The notes under the pieces: model-generated | Told to the model about the DNA's origin: nothing | Databases searched by the model: none | Seen by the model: the letters and a program-made list of their open reading frames with translations, nothing else | Assembly (NCBI GenBank): GCA_022453515.1 | Contig: JAJNNY010000031.1 | Coordinates: 310,001 to 374,000, forward strand | Length of the DNA: 64,000 nucleotides | Source: Astrocystis sublimbata | Lineage: Eukaryota > Ascomycota > Sordariomycetes > Xylariales > Xylariaceae | Direction of reading: 5' to 3' | Translations under genes and position numbers: made by a program | Shown: positions 11,387 through 23,902 of the stretch, piece after piece | How the letters are laid out: every line of letters starts with the position of its first letter | Position numbering within the stretch: the stretch's first letter is position 1

Positions 11387-14198
11387 ATGCATATCCTCGT
11401 TACCAATGACGACGGGCCTCCTGGGCCGGCCTCTCCCTACGTCCACCACCTCGTCCGCGCGCTACAGAAGGCAGGGCATCTCGTGTCCGTGTGTCTGCCC
11501 GACTCCCAACGGTCATGGATAGGGAAAGCACATATGATAGGCCAGACCGTGAAGCCCGCATACTACCGGCCGCCCGCAACCTACGACACCCTCGACGACA
11601 GCACACCGCAGGGCACGACGCACCGGTTCCCCAGCCAGGGTCGCGACGCCGTGGAGGAGTGGGTTCTCGTCGACGGCACGCCGGCCTCGAGCGCGCAGAT
11701 CGGTCTGCACCACGTCTTCCGCGAGCGCGGGCCCATCGACCTAGTCGTGTCGGGCCCCAACTTCGGGCGCAACTCGACGGCGCTGTTTGCGTTGAGCTCC
11801 GGCACGCTGGGCGCTGCGATGGAGGCGGCGGTGTGCAAGCGTCGCGCCATTGCCCTAAGCTACGCACACTTTAAAGATCGCCAGAACCCCAAGGATCCCG
11901 CCATCATCGAGGCCGCCACTCGCCACAGCGTGCGCGTCGTCGAGGCCCTGGCGGCGCAGTGGCCCACGGACGGCTCGGTGGACCTCTATACGGTCAATGT
12001 GGCGCTGCTGCCGGGCCTTGAGGACCGCCGCACCATCTTCACGCCCATGTTGCAGAACTACTGGGGCGATGGCGGCACTTGCTTCACTGAGGTTGAGGGC
12101 AGCGTAGGTGACGAGGCGGAGGAGGAGGAGCGCATCCGTGGTGACGAGGGTGGGCCTGCGAATGGTGCAAAGGTGGAAGGCGGCGAGGACGAGGAGAATA
12201 GGGGGTTGGTACACAGGCACTTCAAATGGAAGCCGAGGTTTGAGGACGTATATCGGAGCGTGACGTTGGCGCCGCCGGGGAACGATGGCTGGGCGGTCAA
12301 TGAGGGCCACACTAGGTACGACGACGTCCCTTGATTCCTCGCTTTGAAAAATACTCTTTACTAACTACTTATACAGTGTCACGCCGATGAAGGCGAACTT
12401 TTGGATGGCGGCATCCCATCTGCATGGTCAGGAGTTGAATTTGTGAGTGTTTGACACATTTACTGCATTGCAATTGGTTTAAATTGGGTTGGCATGATGT
12501 CCCGAGAACAGCGTCGTGGGGGGGTTCCGGGGGAAAGATTCGTTATGATCATTATAGACGAGGCGCGATGCCTGCTCACTTTACAGAGAGGGCTATGGCA
12601 GTCGTACGAATGAGTAGAGCAAGCGGATTTGAAATTCAACACTTGAATTGGATATAAGCAATTTTCATGGCTATCATTATCCTCTGTGATCATGTATCTT
12701 ACATATCTTCCATTTACGTAGGAAAAATCAGAACGCTCCTGAAGAGCTTAAAGCACTCCCGTCTCTTTCTCTCTCGAACAAGAAGTCGACCCTCGTTCTC
12801 CGCCCCAGGCACCACTTCCACGCCCTGATTGCGTACGAAGACGCCTACGTACACCCTCTCATCGTCTCTGCGCTTGAGTCCTTGTTCCCGCCCGAGTCCT
12901 TCACCACCATCCCCAAGCCTCCCGCCGCAGAAAAGGACGAGGCCATACCCCTCGCCCAGCTCTTGCCGAACCCGACGACCAACATCCTCCAGATCACGCC
13001 CTACGAGGCCGTCGACTGGGACTTCGTCGCGCAGCACCCGGACTCGTGTCTAGTCAACAGCTACATGCTGCGCAAGGCGCTCATACGCAAACACTACCTG
13101 GCGGCGACGGTCGAGCAGTGGGTGGCGAAGCGCCCGGGCTCGGTGCTGAAGAGCCATGTGAAGAGGTCCGAGGCGTTCGAGGTGGATTATGCGGAGTTTC
13201 TGGACGATGCGCTTGTTGAGGCGTTTGATTTGCGGGCTAGTTTGGAGCGGAACGAGGCGCTGCTGGGTGGTGGTGGTGGTGGTGACGAAAAGGAGAAGGA
13301 GGGGGCCAAGGATAAAGATATTGAGTGGTGGATCCTCAAGCCGGGCATGAGCGATCGCGGACAGGGCATCCGCCTGTTCTGCACTATGGACCAGCTGCAG
13401 GGCATCTTTGATGGGTGGGAGGCTGAGAGACCGGATAGTGATGATGAGGATGAAGATGAAGGCGATGGGGAGGAGAATGGAGGAGGTGGTGATTATATCA
13501 CAACCTCGCAACTCCGCCACTTCGTCGCCCAGCCGTACATCGACCGGCCTTTACTCCTCCCAAACGACGGCCGCAAGTTCCACATCCGCACATACGTCGC
13601 GTGCATCGGGAGTCTAGACGTGTACGTCTACAGGCAGATGCTAGCGCTATTTGCAGGAAAGGCGTACGAGCCGCCAAAGTATCACCCCAGCTCTGACTCG
13701 TCGGACGCATCGGCGCCTGGTGCTGGGGATATCGACCTCGAGGCACACCTGACCAACACATGTCTGCAGCGCTCGGTGGCAGACAACACAGTCCAGTCGT
13801 TCTGGGAGCTGCCTCTTCCGCCGTTCTGCTCAGCGGAGGTAGACGCGAAAGAACACATCTTCTCCCAGATATGCGCCGTCACGGGCGAGGTCTTCGAGGC
13901 CGCCGCCCGCGCCATGCAGATGCACTTCCGCCCCCTGCCCAACGCCTTCGAGGTCTACGGGCTCGACTTCCTCGTTGATGTTGAGGGACATGTGGCGCTG
14001 CTCGAGGTCAATGCCTTTCCTGACTTTAGGCAGACGGGCGACGAGCTGAGGGATATTGTTGCGGGGCTGTGGAGGGAGGTCCTCGGGAAGGCGGTGGGTG
14101 GGTTTTTTGGGGTGGTGGGGAGGGGGAGGGGGAGGAAGGAGGGGGAGGAGGAGGAGTTGGTTCATGTTCGGAGGGTTGAGTTGGGCTCTGGACGGTGA
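11387..14198 (+). CDS. PBY1: SurE-TTL fusion protein (Pby1-like)
   Basis: A two-domain protein like yeast Pby1, a P-body-associated factor with an N-terminal SurE-type nucleotidase/phosphatase fold and a C-terminal tubulin-tyrosine-ligase (ATP-grasp) domain. Exons are 11387-12315, 12377-12442 and 12722-14198; introns are 12316-12376 (GTACGA donor, CTAAC branch site) and 12443-12721 (GTGAGT donor). The product is 823 residues. SurE signatures are MHILVTNDDGPPGP at the start, with the metal-binding DD, and VVSGPNFGRNSTALFALSSG; exon 2 encodes SVTPMKANFWMAASHLHGQE. The TTL part shows WWILKPGMSDRGQGIRLF, KFHIRTYVACIG, EAHLTNTCLQRS and ALLEVNAFPDFRQTGDEL, the expected nucleotide and metal-binding motifs. 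A Gly/Glu-rich insertion interrupts the TTL domain. The ATG at 11387 is chosen because the SurE fold begins directly there. A 12-bp tandem repeat starts at the stop codon. Confidence 0.92.
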
Positions 14199-14274
14199 GT
14201 GAGTGGGTGAGTGAGTGGGTGAGTGAGTGGGTGAGTGAGTGGGTGAGTGAGTGGGTGAGTAAGTGGGTGAGTGG
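14195..14274. repeat. 12-bp minisatellite (GTGAGTGAGTGG)n
   Basis: About 6.6 head-to-tail copies of GTGAGTGAGTGG begin one base before the PBY1 stop codon; the sixth copy has one A substitution. Every unit contains the fungal 5' splice-site consensus GTGAGT. Slippage within the array would change the 3' UTR and could alter the end of the PBY1 coding region. Confidence 0.9.
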
Positions 14275-16244
14275 TATGGAGAAAAAGGGGGTTGAGGGAC
14301 TGCTATTCTCGAGTGAGATGTATGGCGGAGCGACTGCTCAACTGGAATTGGAGGATCGTTTAGGAAAGATAAAGCATGATGATTTAGGTGAGCGTTAAAA
14401 GAAAAGAATTTGATGTTCGTGATATGTGGTCATGATATACCACCTGGAATCCGATTTTTCATTTGCATCTCGCTTTCTAAAACAAAAAATCCTTGTGATA
14501 TGGTTATTAAGGATGATGTTGTGAAGTTTTAATTAGGATGTAGTTGATGTCCTGTTAGTCTTTAGGGCTCTTATGGCGAGGTGTTGTTCTGGGCCACACT
14601 ACTAGTAGTAAAATACAATACCTTCATTTACCTTCGTATCTTCGATTTGGCCAAATATATGGGTAATCATTGCGTTATTTAGACGAGCTAAACTTCCCAT
14701 CGAGGACATGAATGTTGTTGTATGAACTCCACGATTATTAAATATTGGCATTTTTGGAAACTTGAGTTCAACTATACAAGAACGAGATTTCATTGATTGA
14801 GTGGTGTTCAAACATCGCATTTTTCAAGGGAATTGGATTTGATGGTACTGGGTGAGTATGTCCGGGAAACTCAGCTCATTGTTTTGATATATAGGATGTC
14901 AGTATATCGGATCCAATTGGCAAACTCTACTTCTAAGACATGCAGTTGCTTCCCCCTTGGACCTCTGTGCGGCACGGGCCGCATATCGGTAGCGCTATCT
15001 GATATACAAGCAGAAAAACCTGGAGCTGATGCATGCCTGGTTATGTGGCGCACTTGCAACGCTGCAGGATGGGTGAGGGGTACGCGGTGACTCAGTCAGG
15101 TACTCGTAGGTGGCCTTTTAGATGTGACTCCGTCATGATCTGCTCCTTACTTCGCCGGGCCGAGGCCGCGATAGATGTTGCCCCGGCAAACTTGATCTTA
15201 GGCATATCTACAGCCATCCCTCCATCAACTTAACTCGGAGAGAGTCGTTGATAGGTTGAATGCAACCCTCATCAACGATATGGCAGCATGCCTAGGAGGT
15301 AGAATCTTGCCGAGAGTTGCGTGACTCACAGCTCACTCTGGAGAAGACTTTTATGAGTCAGTGTACACGTATCTGAGGTGATACAGTAGGTATGCTGTTA
15401 TGCATTGCAACTCCTGAATTGAATTGAAGATCAGGGTGGTCCGAGCCTCACGCCTCGAATTTCAAAGAAATAAAAAAAGTCGAGAGCTGACTCTCGGCAT
15501 ACAAGCTTCTACTTTACTTTAGTATTTCAGGCGAACCTCGAATTGTCAATTCCGCATACGAGATTGCCTTCAGTTCAATTGAGTCCTTGCGATAGAGAGT
15601 CTACTAGGTATTGCCTTACTCAGCCGTTGGACCACTTACACGAACAGGGGAATAAATAGATGAGGTCACCTGATTACACGACCCATGTTCGCGTCCACCC
15701 TGCGCTAACAATTCATCCCGACGCGTCGAGCGATGCGGGGGCTTGGAAAGCACGAGCTTTTTGGGGCTTTAGTATCTGTATGTTCAACGCTGTTTAATAG
15801 CCTTAAATTAGTTAGTCCAAGCGTAAGAATTTCATGCTAATTATAATTCCCAAGCAGTCTTATGCTGATAAGGAATGTATCATCTCATTCAAGCACCTCT
15901 TCGCTGCCTAAAGTGGTTACCTAAATGAGCCCCCAGGCATCGGTGCTATTTCTCTACCTCCACCGTCCAGCAGGTGCCACAGGTGCCACCCTCGCCACCT
16001 GCTGCTGTACACGCCTTTGACGCGCTTCCCCCAAACGCAGCACCTAGCAACGCAACCACCCTTGCAAATTGTTTGTCTTCCTCCATCTTTTGGTTTTGCA
16101 CAACCTCGGATTCTTGTTCCTGTATTCGCCAATCCAAACGCATAAGCACTGCATTTCCTAGTATCTGCTTGCAGCCGGTCTACCCTCGAATCATCCAACC
16201 CTACTATGCTCTAGCCTTCAACACCAAGACAGTATTCACGCGCC
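14275..16244. other. long intergenic region, nothing recognised
   Basis: About 2 kb, partly AT-rich, between PBY1 and the BRCT gene, both on the plus strand. Open frames are short and overlapping in several frames, with no family motif. It may contain decayed repeats, but I cannot name any. Confidence 0.4.
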
Positions 16245-18995
16245 ATGGCAGACCAGGAAGGGCCGAGTCTCTTCAGCCTCTGCGTCTTTGCCTTTGTGCC
16301 CAGCAAAGAGCTGCCAGACAATGCCATTGACGAGGTACCGTTGCGCTCTGGCTATGAGTCACCCCTCCTTTCAAAGGTACTGACCAATTGAAGTTGTCCA
16401 AGAGCATTGTGAAGTATGGCGGCGAGGTCTGCTCACGAAAGCGCAGCGAGACTCTGCCTCTTAACGATATCACCCACATTGTCTCCAACACAGTTGCATT
16501 CCCCCAGTATGACGAAGCCAGAACCATGATGATTCCTGTCGTCCGGCCTAAATGGATATCCGCCTCTCTCGCCAAGGGAAAGCAAGCTCAGATCCGACCC
16601 TATACACCAGATCCCCGCATGATCTTTTCCGATGTCATGTTGGCCTGTGCCGACATTCCCGAGATGGACAAGGACACCATAATTGGCGCGACCATGGTCA
16701 TGGGAGGCAGCCATTCGGAACATGTCACCAAGCTGACCACTCATATATGCGCCCTCACAATGGATCATCCCAAAGTCCAGATGGCCGAGGAGAGGAAACA
16801 CAGGTGCAAGATCGTTCTCCCTCATTGGTAAGCCTTCCCCCGACGAGAGGCCAAGGGTCTGAAGGCAATCTAACAGTCTGCCAGGTTTGATGACTGCTTC
16901 AAGCTGGGCAAGAGGATCGATGAAGGCCCATATATACTACCAGATCCCGAAATCTTACGTGTCTCGCCCGACAGATCCATTGAGCCACGATGCAGTCCAT
17001 ACATAGAGGGGGCTATCTCGACCGAACCCGATTACCTAAGACCTCCCGAGTCTCAAGAGAGAACCCTGCCTTTGACGGTTTTTGAAGGGAAAAAGATCAT
17101 GCTTTCAGAAGATATGAACACGAACAAGCGATTTGTTGATCTTGTCGTTGGCCTGGTCACCAAATCGGGGGGCCAAATGACCGAGAGCGCTGATGATTGC
17201 GATTGGCTCATTTGCCGCTACCGAGATACGAAAGAATACGTACGAGCCTCACAACTCGGGAAAACTGTCGGAAACATGGCATGGCTCTACTATTTAATAC
17301 AAAATAACGCTTGGTCCAACCCCATGCATCGACTACTGCACTACCCGGAACCTCGAAACGGCATACCGGGCTTTGAAGACATGAGGATATCCGTGTCCAA
17401 TTACGGAGGAGAAGCTCGAATCTATCTGGAAAATCTGATCAAGTCCGCTGGTGCTACATTCACGAAAACAATGAAGGCCGACAACACACATCTTGTGACG
17501 GCAAGAAACAATAGCGAGAAATGCGATGCAGCGCGTGACTGGAATATCCATATGGTAAACCACCTGTGGATTGAAGAAAGTTATGCCAAGTGCGAACTGC
17601 AAACACTGACCGTGTCAAAATACACGCATTTCCCCCCTCGGACGAATCTTGGCGAGATTATCGGTCAGACCTTCTTCGACGAGAAGGTGCTGAAGGACTT
17701 GTATTTCCCAGGCGGTCCTGTAAAGACGGCCCGCAAGCGCAAAGCTCTGGACATGACAGATGAAAACCCCGCCGCGGATGGGCCAAGCTCGACAGCAGCT
17801 TCTGGACGACCACGCAGGACAGTCGATGTCTTGAGAGATACGAGTCATGATGATGCTGAGACGGTCGATCTACCTCCACCATCGAAACGGCGTTCAACGG
17901 AATTTGCGACGCCTGCACGTAATCGTAATGCTCGCGCAGGAAAGGAGAATGAAACGCCCTCGACCGTTTACTCGTCCGGACGGAGTGCAAAGGATAAGGC
18001 TTTGGGAAGATTGTCTAGCCTTGCGCCGGACATTGCTCTCTACGAAAAGGAAAAGAAACGAGGGCTGAAAGACGGTTATGGTCTCTGGGGAGGAATCCGT
18101 GAGGCTAAACGTATCGACCGAGAAAACCTCAACCTCAATCGCCGTCGGACTGTGAGCCCTAGTCCTGCAGACGATGAGGAGGCCCCCAAGTCTGAGAAAC
18201 GGCCGACGAGGAAGGCCAAACCGACCCTGCCGGATGTGGAAACAAGGATCATATTGACAGGCTTTAAGCGATGGGTGAATGACAAACACAAAGAGGACGC
18301 GGACCGGGTAAGTCAATTAATCTATGGCGTCCCAAACATCTGAATGAATGAACACGATACTAATCCCACGACGCTAGAAAAAATTGCGTGATATGGGTAT
18401 TGCTGTTGTCCAAGACGGCCAGGCATGCGATTATCTCATTGCTCCGCAGCTCGTCCGAACTGTCAAGTTCCTCCGTAACCTATCAAAGGGGGCTATAGTA
18501 TTGTCCTCCACCTGGATTGAAGAGTGCCTGGACACCAAACAGGTTCCTGACCCGTCCAGATATTATCTAAGGGACAAGGATAATGAGAAGCGATTCGGTC
18601 TCAAGCTCAAAACATCGATCGAAAGAGCGCAAGCCAACAACGGAAAGCTGCTCGCTGGGGTGCCTATATACTGCACTGCGAGTATTAAGAACGGCACGGA
18701 GAGTTATCAGGCCATCGCCGAAGCCAACAGTGCCTTGTTCATGGTGTACGGACCTAGGAGCGGCTCCACGATCAAGCCCACGAACCCCGAAGACGACGAG
18801 GGGGGCCCTGACCCTGTGTACTTGCTCACCACGTCGTCGCCCGAGGAGAAGAAGCTGTGGAAGAAGTTCGAGGACATGGCACGACGGGGCAACATGGAGC
18901 CGCGCGTTGTCGCCTCGGACTGGTTGTTGGACGTTGTGATGAAACAGGAGCTCAGCTTTGACGAGAAGTACTTGGTGGCCAACTTCTTCACTTGA
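16245..18995 (+). CDS. BRC1: multi-BRCT DNA-damage protein (Brc1/Rtt107 family)
   Basis: BRCT scaffold of the replication-stress response. Family members bind gamma-H2A through the C-terminal BRCT pair and recruit repair factors through the N-terminal repeats. Four exons, 16245-16334, 16394-16827, 16885-18307 and 18378-18995, give 854 residues. Introns of 59, 57 and 70 nt have GTACCG, GTAAGC and GTAAGT donors, and all joins are in frame. BRCT signatures are visible in succession: KYGGEVCSRK with HIVSNTVAF and VVRPKWISASL; VLPHWFDDCFKLGKRIDEGPY; FEGKKIMLSEDM with GGQMTESADDCDWLICR; YGGEARIYLENLIKSAGA with VNHLWIEESY; and the C-terminal pair with CDYLIAPQLVRTVKFL, STWIEECLDTK and VASDWLLDVVM. 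A basic, Ser-rich linker (about 510-600) separates the N-terminal set from the C-terminal pair. The orthology call rests on repeat number, spacing and length. Rad4/Dpb11 is a less likely alternative. Confidence 0.85.
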
Positions 18996-19272
18996 TACCA
19001 CCTCGCTTGATTGTATATTTTTGGCGAGTACCGTTTGTCATGTCGGGAGTGGCCTTCGAGCTGATTCAAGGATCATGTGTATACCCGACTGTTGCTGCGA
19101 TATCAGGACGGCTGGCTGGGTGGAATGAAGTCATGGTGGGATGGACACACACCTCCTCTCCCTGTAATTGTACATGAGGACAACTTGCTCGCTGTACAAG
19201 CTGTTTAAAGGCATCACACATAGCTGATTTAATCCTTAAATGAATAATGAATAGTAAAGCAACCCATCCTGC

Positions 19273-20068
19273 TCAGAAGAATTTCACACCGAGCTGGTCC
19301 TCCTGGCCGAAGATCTGCGCCTTGTTGCGCTTCACGAGCATTTGCAGCGCCTTTTGGAGGAGTTCGGGGTCGAGGCCGTGGAATTCTGTCGGTCGAGAGA
19401 AAAGAGCAACACGTCATCAGCGCATACGTACTACCCAACTTACATTTTGGCAAAAAAAGAAGAAAATGTAGACTAAGTAAATTGAGAAACTCACCCGTCC
19501 CAACGGTATCCTCGCCCTGACTCAGCTCATACAGCGTCAGCACGGTGCCCTTCTGCGCCGTCTCATCGACCCAGGCCTCGATGAGCGCAGCCCACTCCTC
19601 GGGCGTGCGCCAATAGACCCAGACGACATCTCCTCCTCCCCCTTCGCCCTCCTCGTCTCTACTGCCGTCTCCTCCTCCGATAAACTCGACCCGGCCGTCG
19701 CGCCGCATGGAATTAAACACCTCGCGCGCGTCGGCGTGGCTCAGCCGCTTGTTCAGCCGCTTGTTGTGGAACAGCTCGTCGGCGGCGGGCGACGATAAAC
19801 CTAGCTTGTACACGCGGTGGAAGGAGCAGTAGGCCAGCACCAGCGACGCCCACTTCGCGTCCTGCGCGTGCCGTGTGTTGGCGTTGGGCTGCCGCGTGAA
19901 GAAGGGGGGGAAGGACCACTCGCGTGGGTAGACGAAGCCGGAGGAAGTCGTGGGGGCGTTGAGGGGGGTTGGGGTGGAGGTTATTGTTGTTGTCGTGGTG
20001 GGTGTGAGTTGGCTAAGGGGGGAGGGCGAGGAGGTTGTTGTGGGGAGGGAGGGTGCCGGTGTCGCCAT
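19273..20068 (-). CDS. VPS25: ESCRT-II subunit Vps25
   Basis: Vps25 is the ESCRT-II subunit that binds ESCRT-III Vps20 during multivesicular-body sorting at endosomes. Exons are 20068-19495 and 19385-19273 (stop 19275-19273), with a 109-nt intron (GTGAGT donor, ACAG acceptor, phase 1). The product is 228 residues, close to the family size. A Thr/Pro-rich leader of about 45 residues precedes the first winged-helix domain, which has the PPFFTRQPN motif after FVYPREWSF. Then come WASLVLAYCSFHRVYKL and LSHADAREVFNSMRRDGRVE. The second winged helix contains VYWRTPEEWAALIEAWVDE and LTLYELSQGED, and exon 2 supplies FHGLDPELLQKALQMLVKR and a short tail ending GVKFF. A Gly/Glu-rich insertion (GDGSRDEEGEGGGG) lies between them. 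It converges with BRC1, 277 bp apart. The frame is open upstream to 20326, but the family-like start is the ATG at 20068. Confidence 0.92.
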
Positions 20069-20918
20069 TTTGAGGAATCTGTTTTTCGGTCGGCGGTTTT
20101 TTCCGGGGGAATTTGGGTTGGCGAGGATGGTCGGATGGGTGAGAATCGATGTCGTTGAAACTCGACGTTGCTTCGTGATGTAGGTATGTAAGTGGGAGAG
20201 TAGATTAGTTCCGAGATGCAATGTCCAAGAGCTCCAGAGGTGAGGGATAGCTTCATTGCCCCACCATACCGGCCTACTACCCACTATACGTTGGTAGGTC
20301 GGGCAGCCTAAGATCCGCCATTTCACAACACTTCATGAGTAAAAACCAGTAGAATTAAATTGCATTTTTTGTTGAGATCGTTTACTGTAATACAGGCGGA
20401 CTTTAGGTGTAGGATCACCACTCAGGCCCTCAGGCTGGGATAGCCGCTATCGGCCATCCCGACTCACACCTGAGCCACCCGAGCAAATATGCTTCTACTC
20501 ATCTGGTCCTCCCGCGCTAGAAATGAAGGTAACCGGCTTGTTTGTTTGGCTGTTCCGTTAAGAAGAGTGGCCTTCCAATCGATATTAGTACGTGCTTTCA
20601 AGAAGAACAAATAAATCTAAGGATGATAAAGAAGCATAAACCAAATACGACGGGCGAGAAAAAGCCTCAATATAGTACCATGTCATTCTGCACCTCAATA
20701 TGGAGCTCACATCGAATTTTTTTATTTTTTTTTGGGATATCGGCGATCAAATTAAGTAAATGAGAACCCATCTAAATCAGACCCCTAGAAATATTAACTA
20801 CAACAACTCTTTTTGCAACTATCAGTAGTCAATCTGAAGCCTTTTTTTTTTTCTTGTTGTGCAAAATATTTTCAATGTTGACGGCGCCACCATGTCCCTT
20901 TTTTCTAGATTTTCCTTC
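20069..20918. other. intergenic, AT-rich in part
   Basis: 5' flank of VPS25 and 3' flank of the decayed gene to the right. Homopolymer T runs occur near 20720 and 20840. No gene was recognised. Confidence 0.4.
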
Positions 20919-23210
20919 TTAGTTTGTCTTAGTAATTGTCGTCGCCGAGCTTGCTGCTGCGAGTGGAGGATGATCTCTCTGTCCCACACACGCAAGCAGT
21001 AACTGCATGACATGGGCTGTCCCTCCATAATCCACCTGGTAGTTGCCAAGAGTTTCCTGTTGGACGGATGGGTATTTGGCAAGATCTCTCATAGATACTA
21101 CGAGAACTTCCTCTCCTTTGATAGCTGATGAGTTCCAGAGACATGAGCTACATGAAAACTCATTGTTGAGGACGCAGCAGATCACCAAACCCATTGCCAA
21201 ACAGAACCATAGCACGCAATTCTCGTACAAGTTCAACCCATCCTCTGCCTTCGTCAGACAATTAGGTTCCCTTCGGTATGGCGAGGTCAATGTCTCTCGA
21301 TGCTTGATCCCTGAAGTCGAATCCTTCAAGGTACTCTGATCTGGACTGTAGAACACGCATTCCCACACTTTCCGGGCGGTTATCTTCTTGGTGGTGGATG
21401 ATCTGCTCCAAGATATGAAATATGCCTTCTACACGATCTCGGAAGATGTGAAAGTCATTGTCGAGGGCTTTCGCGTTTCTTTGCCCGAACTTTGGTTGAA
21501 CCTTCAGCTGTAGGTTGCTTTTGTTTGTTGGTGAGTTCATCGCTGCCTGCCGTCCAGAGTACACTTCTGATGATTTCGTCCCAGACTCCTGATACTCCTT
21601 CAGATCAAAAAGATTCAAATGACCAAATTGGCGGTTTCTTTCGCTGCTCAAAGAAGCTAGGACTAAGTGAAAGAGAGCACTTGATCTGTCAACGAGCCAT
21701 ACGATTCTGTCGTTTGAGTCGTACAGAACCTCATATTTGCGTTCCATCCATTGTGGTCTTCCAACATAGCCTAATTTGTCCCTCTGTCGTGGCATCGTCT
21801 GGTTCTTCATTGAGGCGAAGGTGGCCCCCATTGTGGTGTACTTGTCTCCGGAGATTTGTACCTTTTCGAGCGCCCACCTTCGCTTGGGCTTGTTGGAAGC
21901 TGAAATGCCGACTTCCATTTTGGCGTCCAAGGTACCTAAAGAAGAGCAACGTTAGCAATTGCTATCGACGTCTCCGTGTAGCTCTCAAATACCTGTGACA
22001 TGTCCGACATTGCCGCACCACCCGATAATATGCTGAGCGTTTTGGATGTCCGTATAATGTAGTCGGCCACGTAGCGAGTCACATATTCTGTCATCAGAAT
22101 ACTCGATGCGGTCACCGCTCTCTTTTTTCAGTACGTGCCATGAAATAGTATTTCCCTCGAACCGTGTGGGATACAGCAAGGTGCAAGGCCCCTTTATACA
22201 CATCAAGCCACCGAAATCGACCAGCATCAATGCTTCCACCAACTTTACTGCTAGGTCAAGTTGGACGTCAAGGCCTGGTGCATTAGCAGGTCTACGACGA
22301 GTTGGGTACCCAGATACCATTGCGAATTCGCTATAGAGGGCATGCCAGCAGTTGCCAGGCACACTCTCGCTGATTTCGGCATCGCTCATCAACCGAGTGG
22401 TGAACTTGATGGTGCATGTTGCGACTCTCGGAGCTTGCGGTGTTACTTCTCTTGGGGCTTTAAAGGGCGTGTCCTCGCCATTGATTGACACTGATGCTTC
22501 GCGCGACAACTTGCAAACACCGGGATTGGACCAGATCGATGCTCCCAGCCACCCAAGCTGATGCCCAATCTCGGCGATATCGCAAAGTTCGCCCTTCGCT
22601 TTCACATAGAGCTTCCTGTCGATGTTACGTACGTCGACCACTGTATTGTTGATCTTTCCTTTTGCTAATTTGAAGTTTAACTCAGCTCATGTTCCCATTC
22701 GCGATCAAGCAAGGTAGTGGAATTGATGAGCATACCGCTGCGCTGGCGGTAACGTTCGTGTACCGCTTCCTCAATCAGCTCGAGAATTTGGTGGCCAGAT
22801 CCTGGCGGGCCTAGCATGCGCGGCCATACCTGCTCCATGTAATCACCGAGTCGCATGGCCTGTGCGGCTGTCTCGTTGCCAGTCAGTGTCTTGAAGCGAG
22901 TGGGTCGATGCGGTGTGATATCGAATCCTATGAAGTCCCGGGGATTCCATTCTACAATGATCATCACTTCGAAAGGTGCAGGGCTTGCGAAAGGACCTAT
23001 CGGTTTCTCAAAGTCATGAAAGGCCTTCAGGATCTCATGTCCAATGTGCGGCCTGTCGTGGAGTCCCGAGAGTTTCGACTCGGTTATGACTTTTCGTACT
23101 AGCTTTCCGGAAGCATATGAGGAACACAGGGCTTGATTATACTTCAGGTTGATCACTCTAGGAAACAAGAGTTCACCCTCATAGACTTCTGGGACATAGC
23201 TCTTCTAGAG
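20919..23210 (-). pseudogene. decayed fungal-specific hypothetical protein gene
   Basis: The conceptual product resembles a large family of uncharacterised Pezizomycotina proteins; I cannot name a function. Recognisable stretches, from N to C: EVYEGELLFPRVINLKYN (about 23190), WPRMLGPPGSGHQILELIE, VDVRNIDRKLYVKAKGEL followed by GHQLGWLGASIWSNP, SGYPTRRRPANAPGLDVQL, RGWVELVRELRAM and LFGNGFGDLLRPQ. One real-looking intron is 21992-21936 (GTATTT donor, TGCTAAC branch site, TTTAG acceptor). The frame is broken at least three times. A one-base shift occurs near 22690-22680, where the open frame resumes as AELNFKLAKGKINNTVVDV. An in-frame TAA lies near 21262, between IPKGT and LSDEGRGW. A further stop and shift occur near 21165. 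An upstream first exon is not resolved. Parts could be sequencing error, but the number of lesions favours a pseudogene. Confidence 0.65.
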
Positions 23211-23902
23211 CCTTTCTTTCTAGCCACGGAAAGTTGAACTTTCGGCACGCCGTGCAGGTTGAGCAGTCAAAAGGCCACATGATGGATAGGAATTCTTTGT
23301 ACGTAGTCAAAGGCTAGTTTCGAGCATTACTATAGCGATGGTTGATTTGCTCGTTCCCCAGTAAAGAACAAAAACACATGTCGTTTCTGAAGCGGGTGTG
23401 TGAAAATGCCAGAAAATGCCACGAAGGCGGTGAATGAGGCTTGGTTGAGACCTGGCATGCCTGGCTACTGCACATGGCGAAGTCTTAGTGTAACCTTTTT
23501 CAGGTCAACAAGCAGCCTGGCAGGCTGCAGCTTGGCAACAGAATAGGGAAGAATTATGAGCACCTACTCATGTGTTACGTGGTGTGATTTGTCGGAATGA
23601 TCGAACCGGAATCTCTTAGATAACTCTGCAAGAAGGCCATATCAAATCATGATAGAGTCAATGAACTACACTCTCATTAGTACGGAACACCAACAAACTC
23701 ATCCTAGTGAGCTCTTTTCTTAAGGTAAAGGCAACAAGTAATAAGGTATCATCTTAGCATGCACATCATCAATCCCAACACAGCCATAACCTTGGGTGGG
23801 TAACCATCAACACACCAAAACTCCGCCTAGTTAATCAATCCCATTTTGCAAACAGCAGCACATGAACGCTGATCACTTCCCATCCATCCATCAGCCAATC
23901 AA
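23211..23902. other. intergenic, nothing recognised
   Basis: Between the decayed gene and the 3' end of NDC80. It may hold the lost first exon or promoter of the pseudogene. No other signal was seen. Confidence 0.35.

Noticed and set aside
15917..16198. Cys/Gly-rich minus-strand frame before the BRCT gene
   Set aside because: Low complexity and overlapping the expected leader of the plus-strand gene; no family resemblance.
22641..22681. A 41-nt intron joining two parts of the decayed gene
   Set aside because: Donor GTTAAA is poor and the length is below the usual minimum. The downstream frame is open through this stretch, so a one-base shift explains it better.
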